Shown: in pieces, positions 52,198-60,929 of the stretch | Layout of the letters: every line of letters starts with the position of its first letter | How positions within the stretch are numbered: position 1 is the first letter of the stretch | Origin: Chitinophaga filiformis | GTDB lineage: Bacteria > Bacteroidota > Bacteroidia > Chitinophagales > Chitinophagaceae | Direction: 5' to 3' | Assembly: GCF_900102545.1 (NCBI RefSeq) | Contig: NZ_FNBN01000014.1 | Span: forward strand, 54,662-118,661 | Length of the DNA stretch: 64,000 nucleotides | Made by a program: the position numbers and the translations under genes | The notes under the pieces: generated by a model | Database searches by the model: none | Told to the model about the DNA's origin: nothing | The model's input: only the letters and a program-made list of their open reading frames with translations

Positions 52198-54369
52198 ATG
52201 AGTAAAACCATTATTGTATCTAACAGGCTACCGGTAAAGATCACTGAAAAGGATGGAGAATATGTGCTGAATCCGAGTGAAGGCGGTCTGGCTACAGGCT
52301 TGGGATCCATTTACAGGCAAGGCTATAATATCTGGATAGGATGGCCGGGCATTGATGTGAGTGAGGAGGCACAACCACAAATCAGGGAACAATTGGGAGA
52401 ATTGAATCTTCTACCTGTGTACCTGACACAGGAGGAAATTAATAACTACTATGAGGGATTTTCTAATGAGGTACTGTGGCCTGTTTTCCACTATATGTCC
52501 GTTTATGCCCGTTATGAACAGGTGTACTGGGATTTTTATTATCAGGTGAATAATAAATTCAGGGATGTTATTTTGCAGGTGGCAGAACCAGGAGATATTA
52601 TCTGGATACATGACTATCAACTGTTGCTGTTACCAGGCATGATCCGTTCAGAAGCACCTGATGTTGCTATTGGTTATTTCCAGCATATTCCTTTCCCTTC
52701 TTTCGAACTTTTCCGTCTTATACCATGGCGCTGCGAATTGCTCGAGGGTATGCTGGGCGCTGACTTACTGGGTTTTCATACTTTCGACGATAGTCATCAT
52801 TTCCTTAACGCTGTTACCCGTTTGTTACCAGTGAATGCATCTGCCAACGTTGTGATGGTGAATGATCGCGCAGTGATTGCGGAAACTTTTCCGATGGGTA
52901 TCGACAATGAGAAGTTCGAGCAACTCTCCGGGGATCCGGAAGTATTAAGACAGATGGAAAGTCTGAAAGAAAGTTTTCAGAATACACATATGGTGCTGTC
53001 TATCGACAGGCTGGATTATAGTAAAGGCATCATCCAACGATTACAGGCATTTGAATTATTCCTGCAATTATATCCGGAATATGTTGAGAAGGTAATATTG
53101 TACATGATCGTCGTTCCTTCAAGAGATACGGTTCCACAGTATAAAGAACTGAGAGATGCGATTGATATGCTGGCAGGTGGTATCAATGCAAGGTTCCGGA
53201 CAATCAACTGGCATCCCATCAATTATTTCTACCGCTCATTCCCTGTAGAAGTGCTGGCCGCACTGTATAATTTTGCTGACGTGGGATTGGTTACACCGAT
53301 GAGAGATGGTATGAACCTCGTGAGTAAGGAGTATGTGGCCAGTCGTAAGAACAATGATGGTGTACTGATATTGAGTGAAATGGCTGGTGCATCGAAAGAA
53401 CTGATAGATGCCCTGATCGTGAATCCGAATAATATTGGTGCTATTGCGAGGGCTTTACATGAGGCGCTGAATATGCCCGAGAAAGAGCAACAGCGGCGGA
53501 TGAAGCAGATGCGGCAGGTGGTGACGAAATTCAATATTTCTCACTGGGTGAAATTGTTTATGGATCGCCTGAAGGAAGTGAAACAACTGCAACAGTCCAT
53601 GCTGGCCCGCCGTATGAGCCTTGATATGCAGTCGACCGTCAGGAATGCATATAAGCAATCCGGCAAACGGGCTATCTTCCTTGATTACGACGGAACATTA
53701 GTAGGGTTTCAGGCCAACATTGATCTGGCATCGCCTGACCAGGACTTATATCATCTGCTTAAAACATTATCAGATGATCCGAAGAATCATGTTGTGATGA
53801 TCAGCGGTCGTAAGCATGACACACTGGAAGAATGGCTGGGACATCTTCCGCTGGACCTCATTGCAGAACATGGCGCGTGGACTAAAAAGTACGGCGAGGA
53901 CTGGGTGATGCTTCCCGGGTTGACTGCTCAATGGAAGCAGGATATCCTGCCAATTCTGGATACTTATATGGACCGTACACCGGGATCATTTATAGAAGAG
54001 AAGAGTTATTCGCTGGTGTGGCATTACCGCAAAGTGGAGACAGGTTTAGGTGAATTGCGTGCCAATGAGCTGATGAACACCCTGTGTTATTTCACCAGTG
54101 ATATCGGGTTACAGATCCTGCCGGGCGATAAGGTTATTGAGATCAAAAACATAGAGATCAACAAGGGAAAGGCGACATTGTCGTGGCTACAGGACCGTGA
54201 GTTTGATTTTATGCTGGCTATAGGAGACGACTATACCGATGAAGACATCTTTAAGTCTTTACCAAATAACGCTGTAACAGTGAAGGTGGGGAGTCAGGTA
54301 TCTGCTGCGAGGTATTATCTCAGGAATCACCAGGAAGTGAGAGCGTTTTTAAGAGCGCTTGTGCTGTAG
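52198..54369 (+). CDS. Bifunctional trehalose-6-phosphate synthase/phosphatase
   Basis: 723 residues fusing OtsA and OtsB. The GT20 part (about 1-465) has IIVSNRLPVKI, SEGGLATGLGS, GWPGID, WIHDYQLLLLPGMIR, FQHIPFPSFELFRLIPWR, HTFDDSHHFL, DRLDYSKGI and DGMNLVSKEYVA. The HAD phosphatase part (about 490-720) has FLDYDGTLVGF (DxDGT), MISGRKHDTLEEWLG, EHGAW, and AIGDDYTDEDIFK. It makes trehalose from UDP-glucose and glucose-6-phosphate, an osmotic or desiccation protectant. The GH15 gene faces it. Confidence 0.95.
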   Translation: MSKTIIVSNRLPVKITEKDGEYVLNPSEGGLATGLGSIYRQGYNIWIGWPGIDVSEEAQPQIREQLGELNLLPVYLTQEEINNYYEGFSNEVLWPVFHYMSVYARYEQVYWDFYYQVNNKFRDVILQVAEPGDIIWIHDYQLLLLPGMIRSEAPDVAIGYFQHIPFPSFELFRLIPWRCELLEGMLGADLLGFHTFDDSHHFLNAVTRLLPVNASANVVMVNDRAVIAETFPMGIDNEKFEQLSGDPEVLRQMESLKESFQNTHMVLSIDRLDYSKGIIQRLQAFELFLQLYPEYVEKVILYMIVVPSRDTVPQYKELRDAIDMLAGGINARFRTINWHPINYFYRSFPVEVLAALYNFADVGLVTPMRDGMNLVSKEYVASRKNNDGVLILSEMAGASKELIDALIVNPNNIGAIARALHEALNMPEKEQQRRMKQMRQVVTKFNISHWVKLFMDRLKEVKQLQQSMLARRMSLDMQSTVRNAYKQSGKRAIFLDYDGTLVGFQANIDLASPDQDLYHLLKTLSDDPKNHVVMISGRKHDTLEEWLGHLPLDLIAEHGAWTKKYGEDWVMLPGLTAQWKQDILPILDTYMDRTPGSFIEEKSYSLVWHYRKVETGLGELRANELMNTLCYFTSDIGLQILPGDKVIEIKNIEINKGKATLSWLQDREFDFMLAIGDDYTDEDIFKSLPNNAVTVKVGSQVSAARYYLRNHQEVRAFLRALVL

Positions 54370-54390
54370 TGGAAAATATTGCTATTCAGC

Positions 54391-54430
54391 AAGGAGAGGT
54401 TGTATCTTTTGATATGGCCTCTCTTTATTT
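54391..54430 (+). terminator. Terminator of the trehalose synthase gene
   Basis: AAGGAGAGG / CCTCTCTTT, a 9-bp stem with one G-T pair, loop of 18 nt, followed by TTTATTT. Confidence 0.7.
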
Positions 54431-54456
54431 AGGGTAAGTTGCTTCTTATTTAAGCT

Positions 54457-54487
54457 AAGTAGCTTCGGTTTCAGTATGGGATGTCGG
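54457..54487 (+). repeat. CGGTTTCAG-type arm
   Basis: AAGTAGCTTCGGTTTCAGTA then TGGGATGTCGG. Sits between two similar terminators. Followed by GC-rich sequence (CGCATGCTGCTTGCGCG) able to pair locally. Confidence 0.65.
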
Positions 54488-54543
54488 TCGGGGCGCATGC
54501 TGCTTGCGCGTTCCTGTTAATGGCTATGCGGCCGGCGTATCAG

Positions 54544-54593
54544 ACGAAGAGAGGTTATATCAAAAGTGATTTGATGCAACCTCTCTTCGTTTT
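54544..54593 (+). terminator. Second, related terminator hairpin
   Basis: ACGAAGAGAGGTT / AACCTCTCTTCGT is a 13-bp perfect stem with a T run TTTT at 54590-54593. It shares GAGAGGTT(A/G)TATC with the terminator at 54391. Confidence 0.75.
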
Positions 54594-54633
54594 ATGTATA
54601 AACGTTTAGTTAATGATGAATGAGATGCCGGTA

Positions 54634-56415
54634 TCAAATGAATATCGGTACATCCAGTTTCATAGATATTCTGTAAGCTGCGTTCATCAGTCCCACGTGG
54701 CTGTATGCCTGTGGGAAGTTGCCCCACTGGCTACCATTCTCTGCGTCCACATCCTCACTGAACAACATCAGGTGATTTGCATATTGCAGCAGGTTCTGGA
54801 ATTCGCGGATAGCATCGTCGAGTCGTCCTACACAGGCTAGTGCTTCTACATACCAGAAGGCGCAGACAAGGAAGGTCGTTTTAGGCTTACCGAAATCGTC
54901 GGAATGCAGATAACGGTAGAAGAGCCCATCTGATGTTTTCAATTCCTTTTCCAACGCTACCAGATGATCTCTGGCTTTTTCAGATGCAGGATCAAGGTAG
55001 TTCATCATGATGAGCTGCAGTGTACTGGCATCCAGGTGTTGACTGCCGGCTGCATTGGTATACACTTTCCTTCCGGGATCATAACAGCTTTCTATATGAG
55101 CCGCCGCACGATTCTTCAGGGCCACTGCTTTTTCCGCGAGCTGTTTGTTACCGATGGTATGGGCCATTTTCTCAGCGGCTGAGCAGCCTGCCCACTGGAA
55201 GAGGTTACTGTAACAGTGAATGTTGGCGAAGTTGCGGAATTCCCATATGCCTGCATCCTTTTCATCGATGGTATGTTCGATCTTGCTCAACAGGTATTCT
55301 ATCCACCAGGTAGAGTCTTTACGTTCAGAGAATATAAAGCGGTGGTCAGTATATAGCGGCAACATCGAGATGAGTACCTGACCATAGATATCGTTCTGAA
55401 TATGCTCATACGCCTGATTACCGATACGTACGGGCTGATTGCCGAGGTATCCGTCCAGGTGTGGCAGGATCTGTTCTACCAGGTTCTTCTTGCCTGTAAT
55501 GCCGTATAAAGGCTGATAGCGGTAATCGCCCGAAAATGAGATATCTGCCACATAGTTGAAATACTTTTCCATTTCCTCGAAATGGCCGATATGGTTCAGC
55601 GCGGTGATGACGTAGTAAGTATCCCGCAACCAGCAATAGCGGTAATCCCAGTTACGGCCACTACCGGGATATTCAGGCAGGCTGGTGGTACTGGCCGCGA
55701 TGATGGCGCCGGTATCTTCATACTGGTGGATCTTCAGCGTGAGGGCAGAGCGGATCACTGCTGGTTGGTAGAAGTTGGCGATATTGGAATGTTTGATCCA
55801 GGTTCGCCAGTAGATGGTTGTTTCCCGGAGGAAACGTTCTGCTGTTGCGTTAAGTGGCGCCTCAAGAGGGCCGCCATAGCTCAGCAAGAGGTATTTATCT
55901 TCGTTGAGAACGAAGTATTCTTCTTCGAAGAGGTAACTGAGGGGAATATTGGTAGTAAGCCGGAGGCTGTCCTCACATCCCAGGAATTCTATGTGATTGC
56001 TGGCACGCTGGGCTTTCAGATAGCCGCTGCCATAGTCACACACCGGCTTGCATTTCACTTTAATACGCGGATTACCTTCCAGCGGCTCTATCCTGCGGAT
56101 CAGCATCAATGGCTTAAAGTACCGTTCATACTGGTAAAAGCGGGGCGCAAAATCGGTGATACGATATTTGCCACTTTCGCCGGTGATTTCGGTGCATAAA
56201 ATATTGGTATTCTCCAGATAGTACTGCTTTGATGTATATCCTCCTGAAGGAAGGATGGAAAATTCGCCTCCCTTACCTGCATCCAGCATACTGCCAAATA
56301 TAAAGGAGCTGTCCATCCGTGGCCAGCAAAGCCAGTCTATATTAGTATTCAAATTGACATGTGCCAGATATGCACAATTGCCAATGATGCCTGTCTGATA
56401 CGTATGTCTTTCCAT
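54634..56415 (-). CDS. Glycoside hydrolase family 15 protein (glucoamylase/trehalase type)
   Basis: 593 residues. N-terminal beta-sandwich region (about 1-215), then an (alpha/alpha)6 barrel with the GH15 signature ASTTSLPEYPGSGRNWDYRY and CWLRDTYYVITAL holding the catalytic acid region, and the second acid in FWYVEALACVGRLDDA. No signal peptide, so intracellular. Being next to the trehalose-phosphate gene, a GH15 trehalase or glucan hydrolase role in trehalose turnover is plausible but unproven. Confidence 0.9.
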   Translation of the reverse strand: MERHTYQTGIIGNCAYLAHVNLNTNIDWLCWPRMDSSFIFGSMLDAGKGGEFSILPSGGYTSKQYYLENTNILCTEITGESGKYRITDFAPRFYQYERYFKPLMLIRRIEPLEGNPRIKVKCKPVCDYGSGYLKAQRASNHIEFLGCEDSLRLTTNIPLSYLFEEEYFVLNEDKYLLLSYGGPLEAPLNATAERFLRETTIYWRTWIKHSNIANFYQPAVIRSALTLKIHQYEDTGAIIAASTTSLPEYPGSGRNWDYRYCWLRDTYYVITALNHIGHFEEMEKYFNYVADISFSGDYRYQPLYGITGKKNLVEQILPHLDGYLGNQPVRIGNQAYEHIQNDIYGQVLISMLPLYTDHRFIFSERKDSTWWIEYLLSKIEHTIDEKDAGIWEFRNFANIHCYSNLFQWAGCSAAEKMAHTIGNKQLAEKAVALKNRAAAHIESCYDPGRKVYTNAAGSQHLDASTLQLIMMNYLDPASEKARDHLVALEKELKTSDGLFYRYLHSDDFGKPKTTFLVCAFWYVEALACVGRLDDAIREFQNLLQYANHLMLFSEDVDAENGSQWGNFPQAYSHVGLMNAAYRISMKLDVPIFI

Positions 56416-56507
56416 AAGTGTTCATTAAAACACAAAAGCCATTCCAACAAGATCAACTGCGGCACATTTTGTGTTAATTAAAATACAAACCTCATCATTT
56501 TATATTA

Positions 56508-58976
56508 ATGCCCCTTATGCAGAAATGGCTTCGTATAACCCTGATTGTTTCTGGTAGCCTCCTCGGTATACTTATATTGTTATGGCTGGGGCTAGCTTTG
56601 TACATCCGTCAGAACAAGGCCGACATTCTGCAACAGATCAGCGATGCGCTGAACGACAGACTGCATGGGGGAACATTGGTGATAAAAGACATGGATCCTT
56701 CGCTGGTACGCAGTTTCCCAAATGTTTCCATAGCCCTGGGAGGGGTGAGTATAAAGGATAGTCTCTGGAATACGCATCAGCATCAATTGCTGGATGTAGC
56801 ACGTATTTTCGTAAAAGTAAATACTTTCTCACTACTCAGAAAACAACTGGATGTGCGGCAGATCTCCCTCGAGAAAGGCAGCATTTACCTGTTTACTGAC
56901 AACACCGGTTATAGTAACACCGGCATCCTGAAGCGGAATACCCATGGCAAGGCCGAAGGAAAAGAGCCAGGAAGGGCGGCAGACATTACCCGTCTGCAAT
57001 TGTCTGACATCCATTTAATAATAGAGAACCAGCTGAAGCATAAATTGTTCAGTTTCGACATCGCCGATCTGAAAGGTAATCTGCGGAATAATGATTCCGG
57101 TTGGGTCTGTAATCTGAATACTTCCTTGAGAGTGCTTAGTATGGCGTTCAATACGGAAAAGGGAAGTTATCTGAAGGAAAAGCCCCTGCAGACGGACCTG
57201 GAGATCCACTATAACCGGATAAAGAAAACACTGGATATTCCGCAGCAGGCTTTGCGTGTAGGCGGACAAACTATTTCTGTAGGCGCCTCTTTTTCTTTCG
57301 GGGCGGAGCCACGGCCATTTACATTACATATCGTGGCAGATAAGATCCCCCTGCGGCTAGCGTCGTCTTTACTGACGCCCAAAATATCTTCCAAACTGGA
57401 TAGCATTAATATAGACAAGCCCATAGATGCCGAGGCACGGATAAGCGGACAAATGCAGCCGGGGGACAAGCCGTCGGTGTATGTTACCTGGAAAACGGCC
57501 GGCAATGTAGTTACCACCAAAGGCATGGAATTGCAGGAATGCAGTTTTGCGGGCAGTTTTTCGAATGAATGGGTACAGGGCGAGCCAAGAGTGGATGAGA
57601 ACTCAATCGTCAGTATTTTCGGCCTGAAAGCGAAATTATATGGCATCCCGGTGTCTGCTGATACTGTCCGGATCACGAATCTGAAACATCCTACTTTAAT
57701 GGGTTATTTCCGGTCTGATTTCAACCTTACAGACCTGAATGATGCGCAGGGGGATGATGGTGTGTTCCGGTTTACCGGAGGAACGGCGGTAGCTGCTTTA
57801 TATTACAAGGGAGGAATTAAAGCGGGGGATACGATTGTGCCTTATCTGAAAGGCACGGTAGCACTAAGGGACGGTGCGATGGAATACATTCCCCGCAATC
57901 TGGAGTTCAGCGGCTGTAATGCTTTACTGGCTTTCAATGGACAGGATCTTTCACTACAGGATATAAGGATCCGCACGCGGAAAAGTAATCTGCAGATGGA
58001 TGGGAGTGTAAAGAATCTTACGCGGCTATATTTTTCTGCACCTGAGAAATTGCAGCTGGATTGGACGGTGCGGAGTACTGGTATAGATCTTGATGAGTTC
58101 CGGTCGTTCCTTGGAAAGCGGCAACGGGGAAAACGTGCCAACGCTGTTGCCAATCGCCGGAAGATAAACAGGATTGCCAGTCAGCTGGATGTTATGCTAA
58201 ACAGCTGTAATATCAATCTTTCCCTGTTACTTGATAAGCTGACCTATGGCAATTTTGTGGCGCAGCAGGTGAGGGCTGACCTAACATTGAAGGAATCGGA
58301 TATTTATCTGCAACGGATGTCATTAGCCCATGCAGGCGGCAATATCAATATGAAAGGGACTGTTACGCAGGACGGGGTGAATAACCGTTTTAAGATCAAT
58401 GCAGATATAAAGAATGTGCAGATCGATCAGCTTTTTCATGCTTTTGACAATTTCGGTATGCAGTCGCTGGGGGCAAAGAATCTGAAGGGAATCTTCTCCG
58501 CCACGGCAGCAGTAAGTGGTAATATAAAAGACAACGGAAAGATGGCGCCGCAGTCCATATACGGTACACTGGCTTTTGACCTGCGGAATGGGGCCCTGAT
58601 CCATTTTGCTCCGTTGGAAGATATCGGTAGCCTGCTGTTCCGCGGACGTAACCTGGACAACATCACTTTTGAGAATCTGAAGAATACCCTGACCCTGCAG
58701 GGAAATAAGATCATCGTGCCGCCGATGCAGATCAATTCCAGCGCGCTGTATATGGACGTATCAGGGGTATATGCCATGACAAAGGGGACAGATATGTACA
58801 TTACTGTGCCGCTGCGCAATCCGAAGAAGGATGAGGATATTGTTGACAAAGAAGAAAAGAAAAGCAGACGTAAGAGAGGAATTGTGCTGCATCTGCATGC
58901 CATGGATGGGGAAGATGGCAAGGTGAAGATCAAATTAGGGGGTAAAAAAGATAAACCGGAAGATCCGGATATGTAA
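56508..58976 (+). CDS. AsmA-family envelope protein
   Basis: 822 residues, single N-terminal membrane anchor (ITLIVSGSLLGILILLWLGL) followed by a long beta-rich periplasmic region typical of AsmA/TamB-like bridge proteins: LNDRLHGGTLVIKDMDPSLV near the start and an AsmA C-terminal repeat (IYLQRMSLAHAGGNINMKGT, GTLAFDLRNGALIHFAPLED). The C-terminus is Lys-rich. Such proteins are implicated in lipid movement or outer membrane assembly. ATG at 56517 is an alternative start. Confidence 0.85.
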   Translation: MPLMQKWLRITLIVSGSLLGILILLWLGLALYIRQNKADILQQISDALNDRLHGGTLVIKDMDPSLVRSFPNVSIALGGVSIKDSLWNTHQHQLLDVARIFVKVNTFSLLRKQLDVRQISLEKGSIYLFTDNTGYSNTGILKRNTHGKAEGKEPGRAADITRLQLSDIHLIIENQLKHKLFSFDIADLKGNLRNNDSGWVCNLNTSLRVLSMAFNTEKGSYLKEKPLQTDLEIHYNRIKKTLDIPQQALRVGGQTISVGASFSFGAEPRPFTLHIVADKIPLRLASSLLTPKISSKLDSINIDKPIDAEARISGQMQPGDKPSVYVTWKTAGNVVTTKGMELQECSFAGSFSNEWVQGEPRVDENSIVSIFGLKAKLYGIPVSADTVRITNLKHPTLMGYFRSDFNLTDLNDAQGDDGVFRFTGGTAVAALYYKGGIKAGDTIVPYLKGTVALRDGAMEYIPRNLEFSGCNALLAFNGQDLSLQDIRIRTRKSNLQMDGSVKNLTRLYFSAPEKLQLDWTVRSTGIDLDEFRSFLGKRQRGKRANAVANRRKINRIASQLDVMLNSCNINLSLLLDKLTYGNFVAQQVRADLTLKESDIYLQRMSLAHAGGNINMKGTVTQDGVNNRFKINADIKNVQIDQLFHAFDNFGMQSLGAKNLKGIFSATAAVSGNIKDNGKMAPQSIYGTLAFDLRNGALIHFAPLEDIGSLLFRGRNLDNITFENLKNTLTLQGNKIIVPPMQINSSALYMDVSGVYAMTKGTDMYITVPLRNPKKDEDIVDKEEKKSRRKRGIVLHLHAMDGEDGKVKIKLGGKKDKPEDPDM

Positions 58977-59032
58977 CTTTTAAAGAGAAAGGCCGTTTTA
59001 TTGTAATTTAGCGCCTGATAATCAATCATTCC

Positions 59033-59461
59033 ATGAAAAAAATACTGGTTCCAGCACTGCTGACACTGGCTGCCTGTAGTAAGAAAGAAGACACAACAGT
59101 CCGCCAACCTGATTATGATGGCAAGTGGTATATCCACCAGATTGTTGAGAAAGTGTATACGCTGGAGGACGGGGATACAGCCTACACCCGCTACAATGTG
59201 ACCGACTACCCGGGAACTGCCAACTATATGGATTTCCAGATTAACAAGGGTAAGGGGGATGCTATAGTTTACCTGGACAACCAGCTGGATTCCATGTCAT
59301 ACGAGGCGGTATCACATGTATATTTTCGCCTGGATACCACGCTGTGTGAGGTAACGCGGGTCACTGACAGTGCATTTCAATTCAATACGCTGATATTTGA
59401 TGGAGCACCGATCCCTGACAGGGTACAGGTAACGCAACACTTTTTCACACTTAGCCGCTGA
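59033..59461 (+). CDS. Hypothetical lipoprotein
   Basis: 142 residues with lipobox LLTLAAC followed by SKKEDTTV. The mature part is beta-rich (DYDGKWYIHQIVEKVYTLED...), similar in style to lipocalin-like or DUF-type lipoproteins of Bacteroidota; no motif gives a function. Confidence 0.7.
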   Translation: MKKILVPALLTLAACSKKEDTTVRQPDYDGKWYIHQIVEKVYTLEDGDTAYTRYNVTDYPGTANYMDFQINKGKGDAIVYLDNQLDSMSYEAVSHVYFRLDTTLCEVTRVTDSAFQFNTLIFDGAPIPDRVQVTQHFFTLSR

Positions 59462-59530
59462 TCCGGGAGGGAAGCCTGTTAAAAGGGCATGGTTTTTATA
59501 GTTTAAAGGGCGGACCATATTTTCGCAATA

Positions 59531-60439
59531 ATGTCCAGAGAGCATATCAAGAGCCTTATTTACACATTACGCGCAGCTTTCCAGGTATTACAAAAGAACG
59601 ATCCCTTACGCCTGGCCGGGGCGACTGCATTTTTTGCCAGTTTTGCGCTTCCACCGATCTTGTTGATCCTTGTACAGGTACTGGGATTACTGTTCAACCG
59701 CCGGTCTATCGGCAGACAGCTGATCATGCGGCTGGGGGAACTGGTGGGTGATGAAAGTGCAAAACAGGTAGTTGTTACGCTGAGAGGATTCCGTGGGCTG
59801 GCGCACACCGGGCCTGTGGCCATCATACTGTTTATTTTCCTGCTGTTTGTAACAACGACCCTGTTGAAGGTGATCAAAAGTTCACTGAACCAGTTATGGA
59901 TGATCCGGATCACCGAGAAACAAAGTTTCCTGCAATCGTTAATAGACCGCTTACGTTCCCTGGTGGTAATAGGGGCCGCGGGCATCCTTTTCCTTGCCAG
60001 TCTGATGGCGGAAAGTGTGCAGGCTTTCCTGGGAAGTTATGTCAACGATGTATTTCCCCGCGCTGCATTTGTGTTCAGCGGAGTATTTACACAAGTTGTG
60101 TCATTGCTTATCGTCACCTGCTGGTTTGCGGTGTTGTTCCGATATCTGCCTGATGCGCGTCCTACGTGGAAAGTAGCATTCTCGGGAGCATTGCTCACCG
60201 GGATCTTATTCAGTATAGGGAAACTGGTCTTACGCCGGTTGCTGTATGGGGGCAATATTGGGATCCTGTATGGGGCATCTGCCTCTGCAGTGCTGTTGAT
60301 GCTGTTTATCTTCTATAGTGCCATCATCTTCTATTACGGAGCTGCATTTACTAAAGTATGGAGCGAATTCAAACATCGTCCGATGCAGCCTCTCCGTCAT
60401 GCCACCTTCTATAAACTAGCGGATGTAGAAGTGCGCTGA
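59531..60439 (+). CDS. YihY/BrkB-family membrane protein
   Basis: 302 residues with about six hydrophobic spans. The start DPLRLAGATAFFASFALPPILLILV and the later PDARPTWKVAFSGALLTGIL, GKLVLRRLLYGGNIGILYGAS, FYSAIIFYYGAAFTKVW match the YihY family (formerly mis-called ribonuclease BN). Function uncertain. TATTTTCG, one mismatch from TAnnTTTG, lies 5 nt before the ATG. Confidence 0.9.
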   Translation: MSREHIKSLIYTLRAAFQVLQKNDPLRLAGATAFFASFALPPILLILVQVLGLLFNRRSIGRQLIMRLGELVGDESAKQVVVTLRGFRGLAHTGPVAIILFIFLLFVTTTLLKVIKSSLNQLWMIRITEKQSFLQSLIDRLRSLVVIGAAGILFLASLMAESVQAFLGSYVNDVFPRAAFVFSGVFTQVVSLLIVTCWFAVLFRYLPDARPTWKVAFSGALLTGILFSIGKLVLRRLLYGGNIGILYGASASAVLLMLFIFYSAIIFYYGAAFTKVWSEFKHRPMQPLRHATFYKLADVEVR

Positions 60440-60440
60440 C

Positions 60441-60683
60441 CTACTCTCCGCGTAAAACCATTTCTATCTGGTCCTTTACAGGATTGCTAAAGCCTTCCAG
60501 CTCAATTTTCGGATGCTGATCCAGATTGATACGGATCTTGCCGGTTTCGTTCACCAAAGAATCGGATAAAGGTTCTAATAATGCATGCATCTGGCGAACA
60601 CCCAGTTGTGCCAGCTGATTCATAAAATTGTCTTCCAGTTGGAGGAATTCCCGGTTCTTGTAGGTATATGTTACCTGAATCAT
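60441..60683 (-). CDS. Small conserved-looking hypothetical protein
   Basis: 80 residues, MIQVTYTYKNREFLQLEDNF...IEMVLRGE. Mixed helix/strand composition without signal or cysteines. Convergent with YihY, one base between stop codons. No family recognised. Confidence 0.6.
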   Translation of the reverse strand: MIQVTYTYKNREFLQLEDNFMNQLAQLGVRQMHALLEPLSDSLVNETGKIRINLDQHPKIELEGFSNPVKDQIEMVLRGE

Positions 60684-60929
60684 GATAAATTTGTTTTTCA
60701 GAGGATATTAATAAATAAATATATTGGTTAAATTAGACTATATATATTCTGCAATCATTCACGGTGTGAAGTTAGCAATTTTCATGCGCGATTTGCTGGT
60801 ATAAATATATAAATTTAACTAATAACTAGTTGTATGTCACTTGTATAAAACTTTTCCACAATAAGTTTTCCACAAGTGGAAGGCGTCATTTGACCCCAAT
60901 GATTTATCTTGCCGTTTCAAATTCACCAG
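60684..60929. other. AT-rich intergenic region with two near-DnaA boxes
   Basis: TTTTCCACA occurs twice in direct orientation (60852-60860 and 60866-60874), one mismatch from the DnaA box TTATCCACA. The 60690-60840 stretch is markedly AT-rich. Too few boxes for an origin call. Confidence 0.4.
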
